The notes under the pieces were generated by a model, which saw only the letters and a list, made by a program, of their open reading frames with translations, was not told the DNA's origin and searched no databases. Below, piece after piece: positions 1 through 11,953 of a stretch of DNA of 44,486 nt; position 1 is the first letter of the stretch; each line of letters opens with the position of its first letter. This DNA comes from Hypsibius dujardini (taxonomy: Eukaryota; Tardigrada; Eutardigrada; Parachela; Hypsibiidae): assembly GCA_001579985.1 (NCBI GenBank), contig LRSR01007999.1:1-44486 (forward strand), given 5' to 3'. Position numbers and translations under genes: made by a program.

Positions 1-278
1 GTATTCCCCCGATCTCAAGGGACACTTTTTTGCCCTACCAGTTAATTTGATCCACCCCGGATCTTATCTGTTCATCACCGTTTGATACTGTTTACCTACA
101 ATCAATCAATCAACTGATTCAACGTGTGCGTCAAAAAATACCGCTTAATGAATCAATCAATCGTTGCCAAGTTCCGCTTAAATTTCAACCAATCACGACA
201 CAGTGAATCCGATTGAACAGTCAACCCATGACTGGAGGGGGTGGGGCTTAACTGTCCCTTGAGATCGGGGGAATACGG
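1..278. mobile_element. MITE-like TIR element, family A copy 1
   Basis: The left end GTATTCCCCCGATCTCAAGG is repeated inverted at the right end (254-276). The interior has no reading frame and is rich in ATCAATCAATC. A second copy lies in the opposite orientation at 24896-25175 and a diverged one at 29787-30048. The length (about 280 bp), perfect TIRs and lack of coding capacity fit a non-autonomous DNA transposon. The window edge may cut its first bases. Confidence 0.8.
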
Positions 279-427
279 TACTGTACTGCCACGTTAGCTT
301 CGCGCACTGCAAGAGCATTACTTCGTTATCCTAGCCCGTAGTGTACGTAAGCTCATGCGCGGATCCATAGGTCTAAGTTTACGGTGGGTCTACTTCTACT
401 GCGCGAAGCTAACGCGGCAGTACAGTA
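279..427. mobile_element. MITE-like TIR element, CTGTACTGCC superfamily
   Basis: It begins TACTGTACTGCCACGTTAGC and ends with the inverse (GCTAACGCGGCAGTACAGTA). The TIR extends about 27 bp through a TTCGCGC block. It abuts family A on the left and shares a TA dinucleotide (426-427) with the next element on the right, consistent with TA target preference. No coding frame. Confidence 0.75.
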
Positions 428-633
428 CTGTACTGCCACGATTTTAAGGGTGGGTTTTTTGCCCTTCAAGTAAATTGCCGATCCTCGGCCCAACTTGTGT
501 TCACTGGTTTCACTGCGCTTTTGGCGGGCTGCAGTCCGGCTGTTGATGAACGGAAGTGAATCCGTGACGTCACGTACAGTCTATCAGGGGTGGGCGGAGC
601 TAAACCCACCCTTAAAATCGTGGTACTACAGTA
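426..633. mobile_element. MITE-like TIR element, CTGTACTGCC superfamily (ATTTTAAGG subtype), copy 1
   Basis: The left end TACTGTACTGCCACGATTTT is mirrored at 614-633. The interior carries a block (about 490-600) that recurs nearly unchanged at 6660-6780, so the two copies belong to one subfamily. Non-coding. Confidence 0.78.
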
Positions 634-898
634 CAGAAGACAAAGAGACGAGAGAAACAAGGTGGCCAAAAGGTTAATGGAATAACAAAGAAAGTAGCTA
701 ATGGAAGACGACAGTTAAGATATAATGGACTACTAATGATAATAGCTACTCATTGATATAACTAGTCGCGACAACTGCGTGAAATTACCATCTCCTCAAC
801 TGAATGTCAAACTTCCTGAATGGTCGATCGAAATTCTGACTAATCTTAACTTTAACTTGTCGAAATGCCCGTCAACCGGTCAACTAGACCGACCGTCG

Positions 899-1273
899 AC
901 CACCTTCCACCTTCCACTTCCTACCTTTCACTTTCCACCTTCCACTTTCCACCTTCCACCTTCCACTTTCCCTTTTCCCTTTCCCACTTTTCACCTTCCA
1001 CTTTCTACCTTTCACTTTCCACCTTCCACTTTCCACCTTCCACCTTCCACTTTCCCCTTTCCCTTTCCCACTTTCCACCTTCCACTTTCTACCTTTCACT
1101 TTCCACCTTCCACTTTCCACTTTCCACCTTCCACTTTCCCTTTTCCCTTTCCCACTTTCCACCTTCCACTTTCCCTTTTCCACCTTCCACCTTCCACCTT
1201 CCACCTTCCACTTTCCACTTTCCACTTTCCACTTTCCCTTTTCCACTTTCCACTTTTCACCTTCCACTTTCCA
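899..1273. repeat. Polypyrimidine tract (TTCCACC/TTTCCACTTTCC)n, about 375 bp
   Basis: The plus strand here is almost only C, T and A in CCTTCCACTTTCCAC-type units, with G virtually absent. All reading frames stay open only because of the biased composition, so I call no gene. Apart from this tract, 634-1363 holds nothing I recognise; the last part should be 3' flank of the prominin gene on the minus strand. Confidence 0.85.
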
Positions 1274-1363
1274 CGTTTTGGTCCTACCCCAAGAGAACTT
1301 GCAGCGTCCAAGAACCGGGACGTGCGCTTGCTTACCTCAACGGATTTTCCGACATGACCTGCG

Positions 1364-4300
1364 TCAGCTGTCGCCGTCGCCTATGCAATAAACATAAAGA
1401 AATATTATAGAGGCCCGTGAGAATACAAACTGCGCGAAGTATTCGAGAAGTGAGGCGATTTCCGCTACGAGTTCGTACTCTGTAAAGGTGGCGCGCCGTG
1501 CGAGGAGGTCGGTGCCGTTGGCGCGTTGGTAATATTTGGCCAGGCAGCAGTTGGTGAAGACCGCAGGGATGAACACCATCAAGGCCACGCCCAAGGCGGA
1601 CCAGAACCCATTCTGAAGCAAAAGACAGAGGATGGAGGTAGATTTAGAGTTTTAGTTGCGGTATGTCTGGAAAGGTTCCAAACGAAGATTACGTGGAAGG
1701 TCGTGGCATTTCAAAGGTACAAAGTGAATTTACCAGCGGACTGAGGAATTCGTCGCACAGGACATTGGTGACGCTTTCGACGGCCTGATAGACCGGCCGA
1801 CAGGGTGCAACATCATTTTCCACCTAAAAGAGCACAGTAATTGAATGAACTTATCTTCAGTCAACTAAATCAATCAAATATTTAAATCAATCAAATAGAA
1901 TTAATATCCAGCTGCAGAAGTGACCGAATTACATTCCTAGTACTCGTACTGTGTCGTTGAGGTGAGCGACGTATCGTTGGGCGATACTGTAGGTACGTTG
2001 AGCAAACAGTGTAGCTGCCTGGAAGAATAATTTCTCGCCACTTTATTCGAGGGGCAGAGGCAAAAAATAAATTGTGAAGTTTCCAGAAAAATAGTTTCAA
2101 GAAAAGTTTCGATGACTGTCGAGAGAAAGAACCTCACACTGGCAAGATCCGCCGAAGCATTTCCATAGGTGCCAAGGGTGAAATAGCTCCGCGAATCTTC
2201 CGCACCGCCTTTTGCCCGGATAGCGCTGCTAAGCAGTTTATCCGCTGCCACCATGAAGGTCTGCACGGATGTGACCAGGACCGTCTGAGTAAAAGTAAAA
2301 ATCATTGTCTTGATTGAAAAATCCTTGATCTCCAAACTGAGGAACCCGGAATGATGTGGCCAAAAGCAAACTAACTCTTCTCCAGTCCATGTGGCGAAAA
2401 TTAGCAGTAATCGCGTCAACTTTAGCCTGATTATCGTCGTAGAACTGCTGTTGCTGATCCGGAATAGCGTGAAAGGTGGTCTTTACAGTTTCCAAATCGG
2501 CATAAGGTAAGGGATGCGAAGATGCCTATAACGTAATTCGTCACTTGTCTCGGTCCGTCTGTCTGTCTGTCTGTCTATTTGTCTGTCCGTCTGTCTGTCT
2601 GTCTGTCTGCCTGTATGTGTGTCTGTCTGTGTGTCTGTCTGTGTCTGTGTATGTCTGTCTGTGCGTCCGTCTGTGTGTATATAGTTATGCAAGAAACTTA
2701 CATCCATGAGCTTTAAGTAGTTGACAAACTGCGGGAAAGATAAGGCATCCATGAAATTGCGGAGAGCAGCTTCAGTGGTTGCATCGTACACATCAACATC
2801 GCCAATATCGACTTTCAGACCGTTCATGGACGATAGTATATTGAAATCGTCCAGACGTGTCTGGATCTGGCTAGCGTTAAATACGGACGACATGTTGAGC
2901 GCCACAAAAAGCGATTCGTCGTGCATGCAGTCAGTCAGGAGTTCTCCCGGTTTGATGGATTGATTTCCGTGAAGCACGACCAAAGAAGAAACATGCAGAG
3001 TAGAAGCAACAAAACTGGCAACCTAAAATTGTTTTGCATTAGACAAATTAATTCGTGATTTGGATATTTTCTTCTTGCCTCAAAGGCACCAAGGGCCAAG
3101 GGACAAGACCATCTGCTAATTTTATTTTCGAGTAAATGGATAATTTACTCACGTACACCATCCAGCACAGTGAAATTGTCAGCACCACCTCGCAGCATCG
3201 GGCAAAGTATGGCTTCTGCCTGGGTTCCCATCACGAAGATGATCATAGTTACTACCATGAATATCCATGCCAATAGGAGTATCAGGCACACTGAGCTGTT
3301 GAAATTGAAAATAACCAGACGAATAATGAACGGAAGGGATAATAAGGCAGATAGACAAACAAGCAGACCGGCAGACAGGCAGACAGATAGACAGACAGAC
3401 AGACAGGCAGGCAGGCAGGCAGACAGGCAGACAGACAGACAGACAGACAGACAGAACAGACAGACAGACAGACAGACAGACATGTAGAAGAGATATAGAC
3501 ATATACAATATGAGGCAGAAATTGCCGCAAGTCACAGCACCCTTCCGCTGTGTCGGCAGCACGGTCCGTTCAAAGAAAAGCAGTCCAAATGAGCAACCCA
3601 GGAACATCATGAAGGCCATCACTAAGACCGCCGTGGCCAGAACAATGACAGCGGCATTTCCATAGAACGCGGATTTCTTCAGAATTTTTTCGTAACCCTG
3701 AAAATTATCCGCCTCAATGGCCAAGATCTCGTGCACAGACTCTGTCAGGTTCACAACCGGCGCCAAATAATCGTCCAACTCGGTGGCAAAACTATTCAGT
3801 AAATGAACCGTATCTGAAAAAGCATTCCTTTAATTAATATACCTCAAGACTGCATCATTCATCAAGGAAGTCCCTTACTGTTCCTTGCTGCACTCGTTTT
3901 GTTATATATAGTAAAAGGTAGATCCAACAATCTTTGATAGGCAGCGATCGCCTTCACATCCATTCCACTGGACTGCCTCATCAATGTTTGCTGAGCAGAT
4001 AAGTCAAGCTATAAAATATCCGTTAAAAAACGCAGTGAAATGCCTGATTCAGACAAACGGATATCTCGAAAAGCGAGTAACACTTTTACGTGGAAATAAT
4101 TTCCAAAAGATGGGCCACTAAGTGTGGCCTTCGTATTGGTCAAGGTGGTTCGCATTGATCCAACGGGTGCAACACATGGATTCACTTGACCGACAGACAC
4201 CGTACAGATCTGGATGCTGGCTATCAGGGCGTCTAGTTGAACGCCGACAGCTTGGGCAATCGTTGTTAAGGCCGTGGCCTGAGCTTGGATGTCGCTGACA

Positions 4301-6011
4301 GAAGCCGTAATGTTGGGAGCGCCTAGAAGCATTACGTCATTACGGTACATACAATCTGAAGGTGGGAAAGAATATTTGCTAATTTTGATCAAAATGTACT
4401 CTGGGTTAATGTAATCATCTGAGCCAGTGCAGATTTGATTCCGAGGTCGGCTAGATTGTTGAGGATTACGCTAGCGAATTGCACACCAACCTCTGTAAAA
4501 AGTACACAAAATTTTTAAAATGCTCGGCGTTTTTGTGTCTGTGTCTGTGTCTGTGTCTTGCCTGTGCCTGTATCTGTATCTATTTCTGTGCCTCTGCCTG
4601 TGTCTGTGTCTGTGTCTGCTGTGTCTGTGTCTGTGTCTGTGTCTGTGTCTGTGTCTATGTCTGAGTCAGTGTCTGTGCGTCGAGATGGTTGTATCTGCGT
4701 TTGTCTGTGTTTGAGTCCCGGGAGCCGTGTCTTGTACTTTACTTTCCAGTTGGGCCTTCATCGCTCGGGACGCGACCATATAGCCTTCTTTGGTGGTGAA
4801 GTTAATCTGACTTCCTGAAAGACAACAAAAAGATCAACAACGGAATCGAATTCATGGATTCTTGTAGTCAACGACCCACTCGCGTCGTTCGCTAAGTTGC
4901 CCATGTCCGAGAAGGCATTCTGCAGTGCGGGGTTAATGGTTTGCGTAGATTTCATGAAGTCCGCTCCCGTGAAATACGACATTATTGCCGAAGCACTACA
5001 ACCCAGTACATGCAATAGTAAACGTTTGACAGGAAGAAATCGAGAACCGAGAACAGACGAACCATATCAAGACTGTAAATATAAAAGTGAACAGACTTAG
5101 ACAACCGCGTTGCTTTACATATCCGGTTTTATCGAACGTTTGGTGGCCTTTGTAGCAGCAACACCGGCAGATACACCAAATCATTCCTGCAAATAAATCC
5201 TGAGAGTTTCCTTGCAGTCAAAAGCACACGGCTTATTGGACGTACTAACCTATCAACGGCATGAGTATAACGTAGACAATGCCAATGGCCAACATGATGA
5301 GCACTCCTCGCAATTGCTGCATTGAGAACGAGCAAAATGTTAAGGTAAGTAAATGAATAAAATTAATTTAAATGTCTTTAGTGCCTTTAAATGTCTTAAA
5401 TTCCAACCCAAAAAAGCGTTAGTGACAAGCTCTCCCAGATAAATTGGTCAATTTTTGGTTTACTTACTTTCGTGTTGAGAGTTTCTAGGAGGAGAGTAGT
5501 ATTCCTTGCCATGGCGCCGCTGTTGCTGTAGATATTCGAGATAAACGCTGCAAACTCGCTTCCATTAACAACTACTGTACCCAGATGTATTGAACTCCAA
5601 TATGCCACGTCTGAAGGATGAGTCTTGCGCATGGACAAAGACACAGACACAGACACAGACACAGACACAGACACAGACACAGACACAGACACAGACACAG
5701 ACACAGACACAGGTACAGACACAACTCGCGAAAGGGAAGAACTGACCAACATCCAGAGGAACTGGCTGGACGGCATTCATGAACAACTTCTCCCAGCTGT
5801 ACCAGTTGTGCAAAGCCGAGCTGCTGCTGCCTGCACTATCCAAGCCTGCTGTCGGTTGACTGAGGTATGCCACTGAAGAGGTATACACGGGAAAGGTGAT
5901 GTCGGCGGGCGGTGGGATGAGGATGTTGATGTCCAACGACGCAGCGGCCCCGGCAATCCTAAGCTGCCCGCCAAGTGCTACAAGGACAGACAAACCGACG
6001 ACTACGGTCAT
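1364..6011 (-). CDS. PROM: Prominin (CD133-like) pentaspan membrane protein
   Basis: Prominins are five-span glycoproteins that bind cholesterol in plasma-membrane protrusions. The model joins 16 exons (low-high): 5747-6011, 5468-5610, 5250-5316, 5048-5186, 4880-4995, 4743-4814, 4400-4492, 4090-4355, 3879-4008, 3507-3813, 3157-3295, 2702-3022, 2376-2525, 2138-2284, 1734-1823, 1364-1612. That is 2694 nt, 897 aa, against about 865 in human PROM1. Signal peptide MTVVVGLSVLVALGG; an upstream ATG at 6041 would add 10 residues. TM1 (GVLIMLAIGIVYVILMPLIG) is followed by the family's cysteine stretch CICRCCCYK. TM3 and TM4 flank QRKGAVTCGNF. LICPMLRGGADNFTVLDG and the last span ending LAKYYQR match the family. 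The least certain junction is the 52-nt intron 4996-5047. Introns carry TGTCTG and CAGA repeats. It is clearly a prominin; I cannot assign PROM1 versus PROM2. Confidence 0.9.
2546..2680. repeat. (TCTG)n simple repeat in a prominin intron
   Basis: A run of TCTG, TGTC and TGTG units lies between exons 2376-2525 and 2702-3022. The long cysteine/threonine frames across it are artefacts of the repeat. Confidence 0.9.
3350..3482. repeat. (CAGA)n simple repeat in a prominin intron
   Basis: CAGA/CAGG units lie between exons 3157-3295 and 3507-3813. Their orientation is opposite to the 2546 tract. Confidence 0.9.
4528..4675. repeat. (TGTCTG)n hexanucleotide repeat in a prominin intron
   Basis: TGTGTC/TGTCTG units lie between exons 4400-4492 and 4743-4814. 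Non-coding. Confidence 0.9.
5634..5725. repeat. (ACAGAC)n hexanucleotide repeat in prominin intron 1
   Basis: A nearly perfect run of ACACAG units lies between the first two coding exons (5747-6011 and 5468-5610). Confidence 0.92.
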
Positions 6012-6530
6012 CCTAGTTGGGGAATCTCGATGAGCGCTCATCCAGGCAAACTATGCGCGCAAAAGCACATGGATCCGGTCGATGACAGGGCATGTCTTGA
6101 ATGCATTGATTCGTGGCATGACCAAAATAAAAGGGAAGGAGATGATTCGAATAAAGTTACTCCGAATGTGAAAGACACACTGATTCCAGTTGGAGAGTCG
6201 TTCTGCCTGCGCAATAATTGTTGCTTAGACGGAAATATGATGGCTAAAGCAGGATGTCTTGTTGTTCTCGACTACTCACCGTAAGGTACGTTTGAGTTTT
6301 TCTTCCTCCCAGGCAGTGCAACAGCGAGTTGCACAAAAGGGTTGACGAAACTATAGAAACCGTTAAGGCATTCCAACCGGAAATCTGTCTGAACCGTACG
6401 AGGCAAATCAAGCAGATCCGTTGAAACCGTTTAAGGAGAAGCGAAGCCATTACGCATCAAGCTCAACTGCTTGACCATTAGACGTGGAGTGAGGGTATGC
6501 ATAGGCATGGAACAAAATTTAACGTACTAG

Positions 6531-7127
6531 TACAGCTGCTTGCAGGTTACTTGCAAACTTTTGATTTGGTGTGGTTTGACAAACAAGACTACACTGTACT
6601 GCCACGATTTTAAGGGCGGGTTTTTTCCCCTACACGTAAATTACCGACCCCCCCCCCCGGTCCAACTTGTGTTCACTGGTTTCACTGCGCTTTTGGCGGG
6701 CCGAAGTCGGTCGTCGATAAACGGAAGTGAATCCATGACGTCACGTACAGTCTATCAGGGATGGGCGGGGCTAAACCCACCCTTAAAATCGTGGCAGTAC
6801 AGTACGTCGTTTGACTGGTGAAAGTTTCAAGCCGGCTTATCGGTCAATCAACTCAATATACGCATTACGAATTGCGCAGATATCTTGATTTTTTGCTGTT
6901 TTCTTCGATTGATTCAGTCTGTCACCCGTTTTCAATTTCCACTGTGCCGAATTTCAGTCCTAATTGTCAAATATACTTTGCAAATGAGTACAGTCTATTT
7001 CTTTGTGTTTGGTGACCAAGTTTCGGCCGGTTTTTGCTTTAAGAAATTAAAACTGTATAATATGTGTAGTCTTGTGGTTCACGATATGTCAAATCAAAAG
7101 TTTGCAAGTAACCTGCAAGTAGCTGTA
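6531..7127. mobile_element. TIR element G, carrying a nested MITE
   Basis: The left end TACAGCTGCTTGCAGGTTAC (continuing to about 6568) is mirrored at 7090-7127 by a sequence ending GCAAGTAGCTGTA. The inverted repeat is about 37 bp. A second element (6592-6804) sits inside it. No coding frame with family similarity. Confidence 0.72.
6592..6804. mobile_element. MITE-like element, CTGTACTGCC superfamily (ATTTTAAGG subtype), copy 2
   Basis: Same ends and same interior block as 426-633, so a second copy of that subfamily, inserted within element G. A poly-C run near 6649-6658 may be an assembly-sensitive spot. Confidence 0.78.
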
Positions 7128-8144
7128 CCGGGTAGAAACTTACTTTTTGGAAAATATTTACAAATTGCCGAGGTCGTGCGCGTCAGTCGTTACAAAAATC
7201 TGATGACGCTAAAATGTGGCAAATTCAATTAGCTTACGAACGACTGTACTCGAATTCTTTATCGTGCAAGAGTTTGAGTGAGAACTTCATTTATCGTGCA
7301 AGAGTTTGAGTGAGAACTTCATTTATCGTGCAAGAGTTTGAGTGAGAACTTCATTTATCGTGAACTTTGTCAAATTTGGAAATGTCCTCGCAGCACAATT
7401 TTTAACCAGCGGTTTGCGAGGCTTCGTAATTGTCTCCCCGTTCGCGTTTTTGGAAAACGTACAAAACGCTTTTGGAAACAGCAGTTTTGAAGCATTTTGT
7501 GTGGGCTTTCATAAATAATAGTCATGTTTGTAGTTGCGCGACTTCACCCGTATCGAAACTTGAAGCGCCCAACAAGACCTGTCAAACTCAAAGCTTTAAT
7601 TCCTGGGACAAAATGTCGCCACGTCATTGCTTTCGCTGGGAGGATGTAACTGCTCAAACTTGAACAAATTCTTTTCTCAGACAACAGTTCACAAAGATAA
7701 AATGCATTCGGGTACTCGGTAGAGCGTTGCAGCAAAGAGTGAGACTCGTCAAAGGCTCGTCAAAAGTAAAATCGCCAGAGAGCTCCTTGACATTTTGTCG
7801 CTTAGATCGGTGCACAAATTAATCTTGAGCTCTCCAATCCTTTTGAAATTTTCACCAACCATTGATCAAGATGCGTTACATTGTTTCAAATCAGATTTTT
7901 TCTTTCTTTTTTTCGGAATTTTTGGCGAATTTTTTATTCACGGACATTTTCGTCACTTAGCCATGTCTAAATATTAAAATATTAAAATACTTTTATTCAT
8001 AAATTTTTAAAATGTCAAGTATTGTAAAGCTGCCTCAGAGAGAGGGCTTTCCGAAATAGTGGGTCTTGATTGGTCACCAAAGATTGAAGGTTTGCAAACT
8101 AGCGAAAAATCGCTTTTCCAAAAAGTAAGTTCCTATACCCGGTA
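7126..8144. mobile_element. TIR element H, about 1.0 kb
   Basis: ACCGGGTAGAAACTTACTTT at 7127 onward is mirrored at 8115-8144 (AAAGTAAGTTCCTATACCCGGT). The imperfect TIR is about 28 bp. It abuts element G at a shared TA. Inside is a 31-33-bp unit (TTTATCGTGCAAGAGTTTGA...) repeated about three times at 7258-7360. No transposase frame is visible, so a non-autonomous derivative is likely. Confidence 0.68.
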
Positions 8145-8540
8145 AACATCCACATGAAAATATCTAGTACGAGGAGTTAGTTGCGATGCTAAAATAATGG
8201 GACTTGGCCTTCATTCATCTCGCACTGGCCAAGTGTGTAGGAATGGCAACAGCTAAACTTAGTGAACCTTAGTGAACCTTAGTGAACCTTAGTGAATCCT
8301 GCTGTAATTAGTTTTGATAAAATTTTGTCGGCGATTCAAGTATCGGTTGGCTGCCTCGGAATTACTGTGCTATATAATATACCTGGATGGACGTAATGCC
8401 TACTAATGTTCTGCCAGCAAATTCAGAGTATATAAAGACTCTCCATCCGAGTCTTCCGTGTCATCCGACTCCGAATGACCACTTCTCGTCTCCGCAGCAC
8501 CACACTAAACAGCGATCACACAGTATTGTTCAACTAACCA

Positions 8541-8900
8541 CTGGAACCATTGGAACCATTGGAACCACTGAAACCATTGGAACCACTGGAACCATTGGAA
8601 CCACTGGAACTATTGGAACCATTGGAACCACTGGAACCATTGGAACCACTGGAACCAATGGAACCATTGGAACTATTGGAACCACTGGAACCATTGGAAC
8701 CATTGGAACCACTGGAACTATTGGAACCATTGGAACCACTGAAACCATTGGAACTACTGAAACCACTGGAACCATTGGAACCATTGGAACCACTGGAACC
8801 ATTGGAACCACTGGAACCACTGGAACCACTGGAACCATTGCAACTATTGCAACCATTGGAACCATTGGAACCATTGGAACCACTGGAACCACTGGAACGC
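8541..8900. repeat. 9-bp minisatellite (GGAACCATT/GGAACCACT)n
   Basis: About 40 head-to-tail copies of GGAACCAYT with rare variants (GGAACTATT, GAAACCATT, GCAACTATT). Because the unit is a multiple of three, several frames stay open on both strands, giving Gly-Thr-Ile/Thr, Glu-Pro-Leu or Gly-Ser-Asn/Ser repeats. I see no flanking splice context or signal peptide that would make it a gene. Confidence 0.9.
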
Positions 8901-9576
8901 ATGCGTGCATATTGCTGGGAATCTGAGAGATTTGGGCACTCCATCAGCAGCCATGTTTCGCTGTGACTATTTGTTAATCCGTTCGGCCCCTGACGATTCA
9001 CGTATTCAGTCAGCTTGACTAAACTGATTTCAATCGGAACGAAATCAAGGAAATGACGCGAGCGTCAGAAACAACTTCCGATAGAGATGGGACACTGACT
9101 GTCTCAGATAACGCAAAACTCGTAACAACACCCATAAGGTCGGCTGGGCATACTCCCATACGTGGCCTATAGTCCTAGTCATATATACAGTCATATACAC
9201 TAACTACTACTTACTACTAGTAACTACTGCGAGAGGGTTCCCTGCCGTTACAGGAAGTTTAAACAGAACAACGTCAGTGGGTGGTTGGTTGGTTCTTCCG
9301 GTATACTGTATATGCACCAGGGCTTACTTAATTAAGTTAGTCGTGGTACTTAAGTTAGTCGTGGTACTTAAGTTAGTCGTGGTACCGGGTCATTAGTCGT
9401 TCGGTATATTAGTTGCCAGTTTGTAATCGGTATCGTCGTCCCTTCTTCTCAACTTTTTGGTTTGCAGTTGTGCAGTCTGGAAACACCGCATTAAGAACTC
9501 GGCCCTCGCCCCCACACGACGCCAGATTCAGTTCGGGCTTTCGCACAGCAAGCACCCGTGTTAATTCGAGGAGAAT

Positions 9577-10056
9577 ATGTCTCATCACGGTACGAACGCT
9601 GATGCCGTTTTCATACAGACACTTGTGTGTCTCTGGTTGGAGGTCCGACGTGCGATTGATGGGCGATGATTTTAGATTGTCTGCACGCTGAGGGTCGCCT
9701 CCGCCATGGCGAACGGATATACTCTCCCAACCGCGCCTTGGAGTTAGTCTACCAGGAGGATGGAAATTTAGTAAGTTGCGACTCGCCCTCGAGCGTAGAT
9801 GTCGGTTTATCCGAGTATATTTCAACTCTCTACTCACAAGTCAGCTTACCCACTTCCTGCTTGCGTGTCTGTATAGGTGTTGTATCGACGGAAAGACCTC
9901 CATCCGTTGTGGGCTTCCCAGACTCACGGCAAACGCAGCAACGAAGTCATCATGCAAGGTATTTAACATGCACCAATGACATGTCCCACAGGGAAGGGAA
10001 GACGATAGTCAGGCAGACAGACAGACCGACAGACAGGCAGGCAGAGAGACAAACGA

Positions 10057-10101
<45 letters not shown>

Positions 10102-11900
10102 CAGAGACAAAGACAAACAAACAGACAGACAGACAGGCAGGCAGCCAGGCAGCCAGGCAGACAGACAAACAGACAGACATAGAAACAACATGCATATAAC
10201 ACACGTGCAGGCATAGAGGCATAAAGAGTCCGTGGACGAACAAATCGACAGACATAACCCGGTATCAGTAGGGTAATCAGATAGTGGACAATTGGACACG
10301 GAAGTGGAATTATGACTAGGATACCATGTCCTCCATGGGATTTATGAAAAAAATGGCTTTACAGGTGATGGAAATCTTGTGATGTACGATCACGGTAAGT
10401 ACCGTGCCTAGAGTCTGTAAGCCATTCCTTATGAACGAACACGGATTAAAAACTCGACTATTTCCATAGGACACCCAATTTGGGCTAGTAACACTCACGG
10501 CCAGCACGGAGCAATCCTCCGTCTCCAGAACGACGGAAATCTAGTCATCTACAACAGCCGCGGTGGAGGTAGACACAGCAGTCGCAGACACTTGTTGTTT
10601 CAGCTCTCAACGAGACTGTCTAATCTTCCATTCTCTACAGCGTGTTGGTCGACGAACACTCATGGCCAGTGCCCGGAACATGAACAAGGTATGCTGGAAA
10701 GATGATCCAGTCAGGCAAGAACGTACCACTTCCAGTTTATCTACTAAAACTTCTGTTTATGCACAGATGTTCTGCATCCCGGTGAGAAGCTTTTACCTGG
10801 TCACTCCATTCACTCTCAAAGGTAATGATCCCCCCCCCCATCAACCGGAATTCTCCCTGTACTTTCGGTTTATGACTTTGACTTTCTTTTCTCGCGTAGC
10901 GGCAACGCCCAGCTCATCATGCAGACCGATGGAAATTTGGTTCTGTAAGTTTGCCAGCTGAGATTTGTGTTGCTACTCTCTGATCCGTAACTACAGATTG
11001 TACCTGTGCTGCCGCGATTAAACCGGCCACGTTTTGCACCAGGGCAGCGCATTCAACCTGTGTGAGTGTGAGTGTGCTCACTCAACACACAGGCGCGTGT
11101 GACGGAGGCGCGGCTTAACTGACCGGTTTAATCGCGGCAGTACAGTACTACAGATCTGTAGTATTCTTACCTATCCCGTTACTGTACCGTATATGGTAGG
11201 TATTGCACCCGCGATGGAAACCCCGTTTGGGCAAGCAATACCCATGGTCGTCACGTGCGCGAAGTCATCATGCAGTCTGACGGAAATCTGGTAAGAGGTT
11301 TCGATCTATAACGGTCCCGCGTTGAAGGAACGGGCGTTCTCGTTATTACTGGCCTCCATCGTTCCAGGTTATCTACGACACTCACGGAGCAGCGATCTGG
11401 GTAAGCTAGGGCAATTATGTGAGAACTGGACTATGCGCTCTGGTCCGTCTCTCGGGGATGGAGCTACATCTCAACTCTGGAAATCTTCACTGGAACTTTC
11501 GGTCCTTTTTTGAAAACTGTCCATAGCTCCGCCCCCTTATTTTCGAAAAATATTTGGTTAGCGCCCATCGATTTCAAATGAAATTTGAGATATGACAGTG
11601 TCAAAATAATCACACCTAGTGAATTTCGACAAATCGCCATTTTTACAATACAATACAATACAATACTTGATTTTTTGAGTGAAAATCAAGTAAAACGGAA
11701 TATTCCAGTGTTTTCGTAACTTGTGAAAATTCGTAAAACAAATTTTGGGAGATTTCCCGATAAAATAAATTTTTTACATCATCATTAATATCGATATAAT
11801 TTAGAAAAAATTGGAAACGATTAAAATCCGTTTCTGAAAATCGCCCCAAGTTAGTTGTGTTCATCTCTGCCTGCACACATGCGTAGCTGATTATCTTACC

Positions 11901-11953
<53 letters not shown>

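Larger units (their letters stand above)
6012..9576. other. Intergenic region, prominin to lectin (divergent promoters)
   Basis: No convincing exon found. The interval holds the nested TIR elements at 6531-8144, a short GTGAACCTTA repeat near 8262-8295, the 9-bp minisatellite at 8541-8900 and an 18-bp repeat (TTAAGTTAGTCGTGGTAC) near 9336-9385. The promoters of the minus-strand prominin and the plus-strand lectin must lie at its two ends, but I see no core promoter motif I can defend. Confidence 0.6.

Noticed and set aside
779-1410. Ser/Thr/Phe/Pro repeat ORFs on both strands
   Set aside because: Open only because the polypyrimidine tract lacks stop-forming bases.
3145-3778. Cys-Leu-Ser-Val repeat proteins across TCTG/CAGA tracts
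   Set aside because: Simple-repeat translation inside prominin introns; the same artefact recurs at every TCTG tract.
8387-8966. Gly-Thr-Ile and Glu-Pro-Leu repeat proteins
   Set aside because: Products of the 9-bp minisatellite; no splice context, signal peptide or non-repeat domain.
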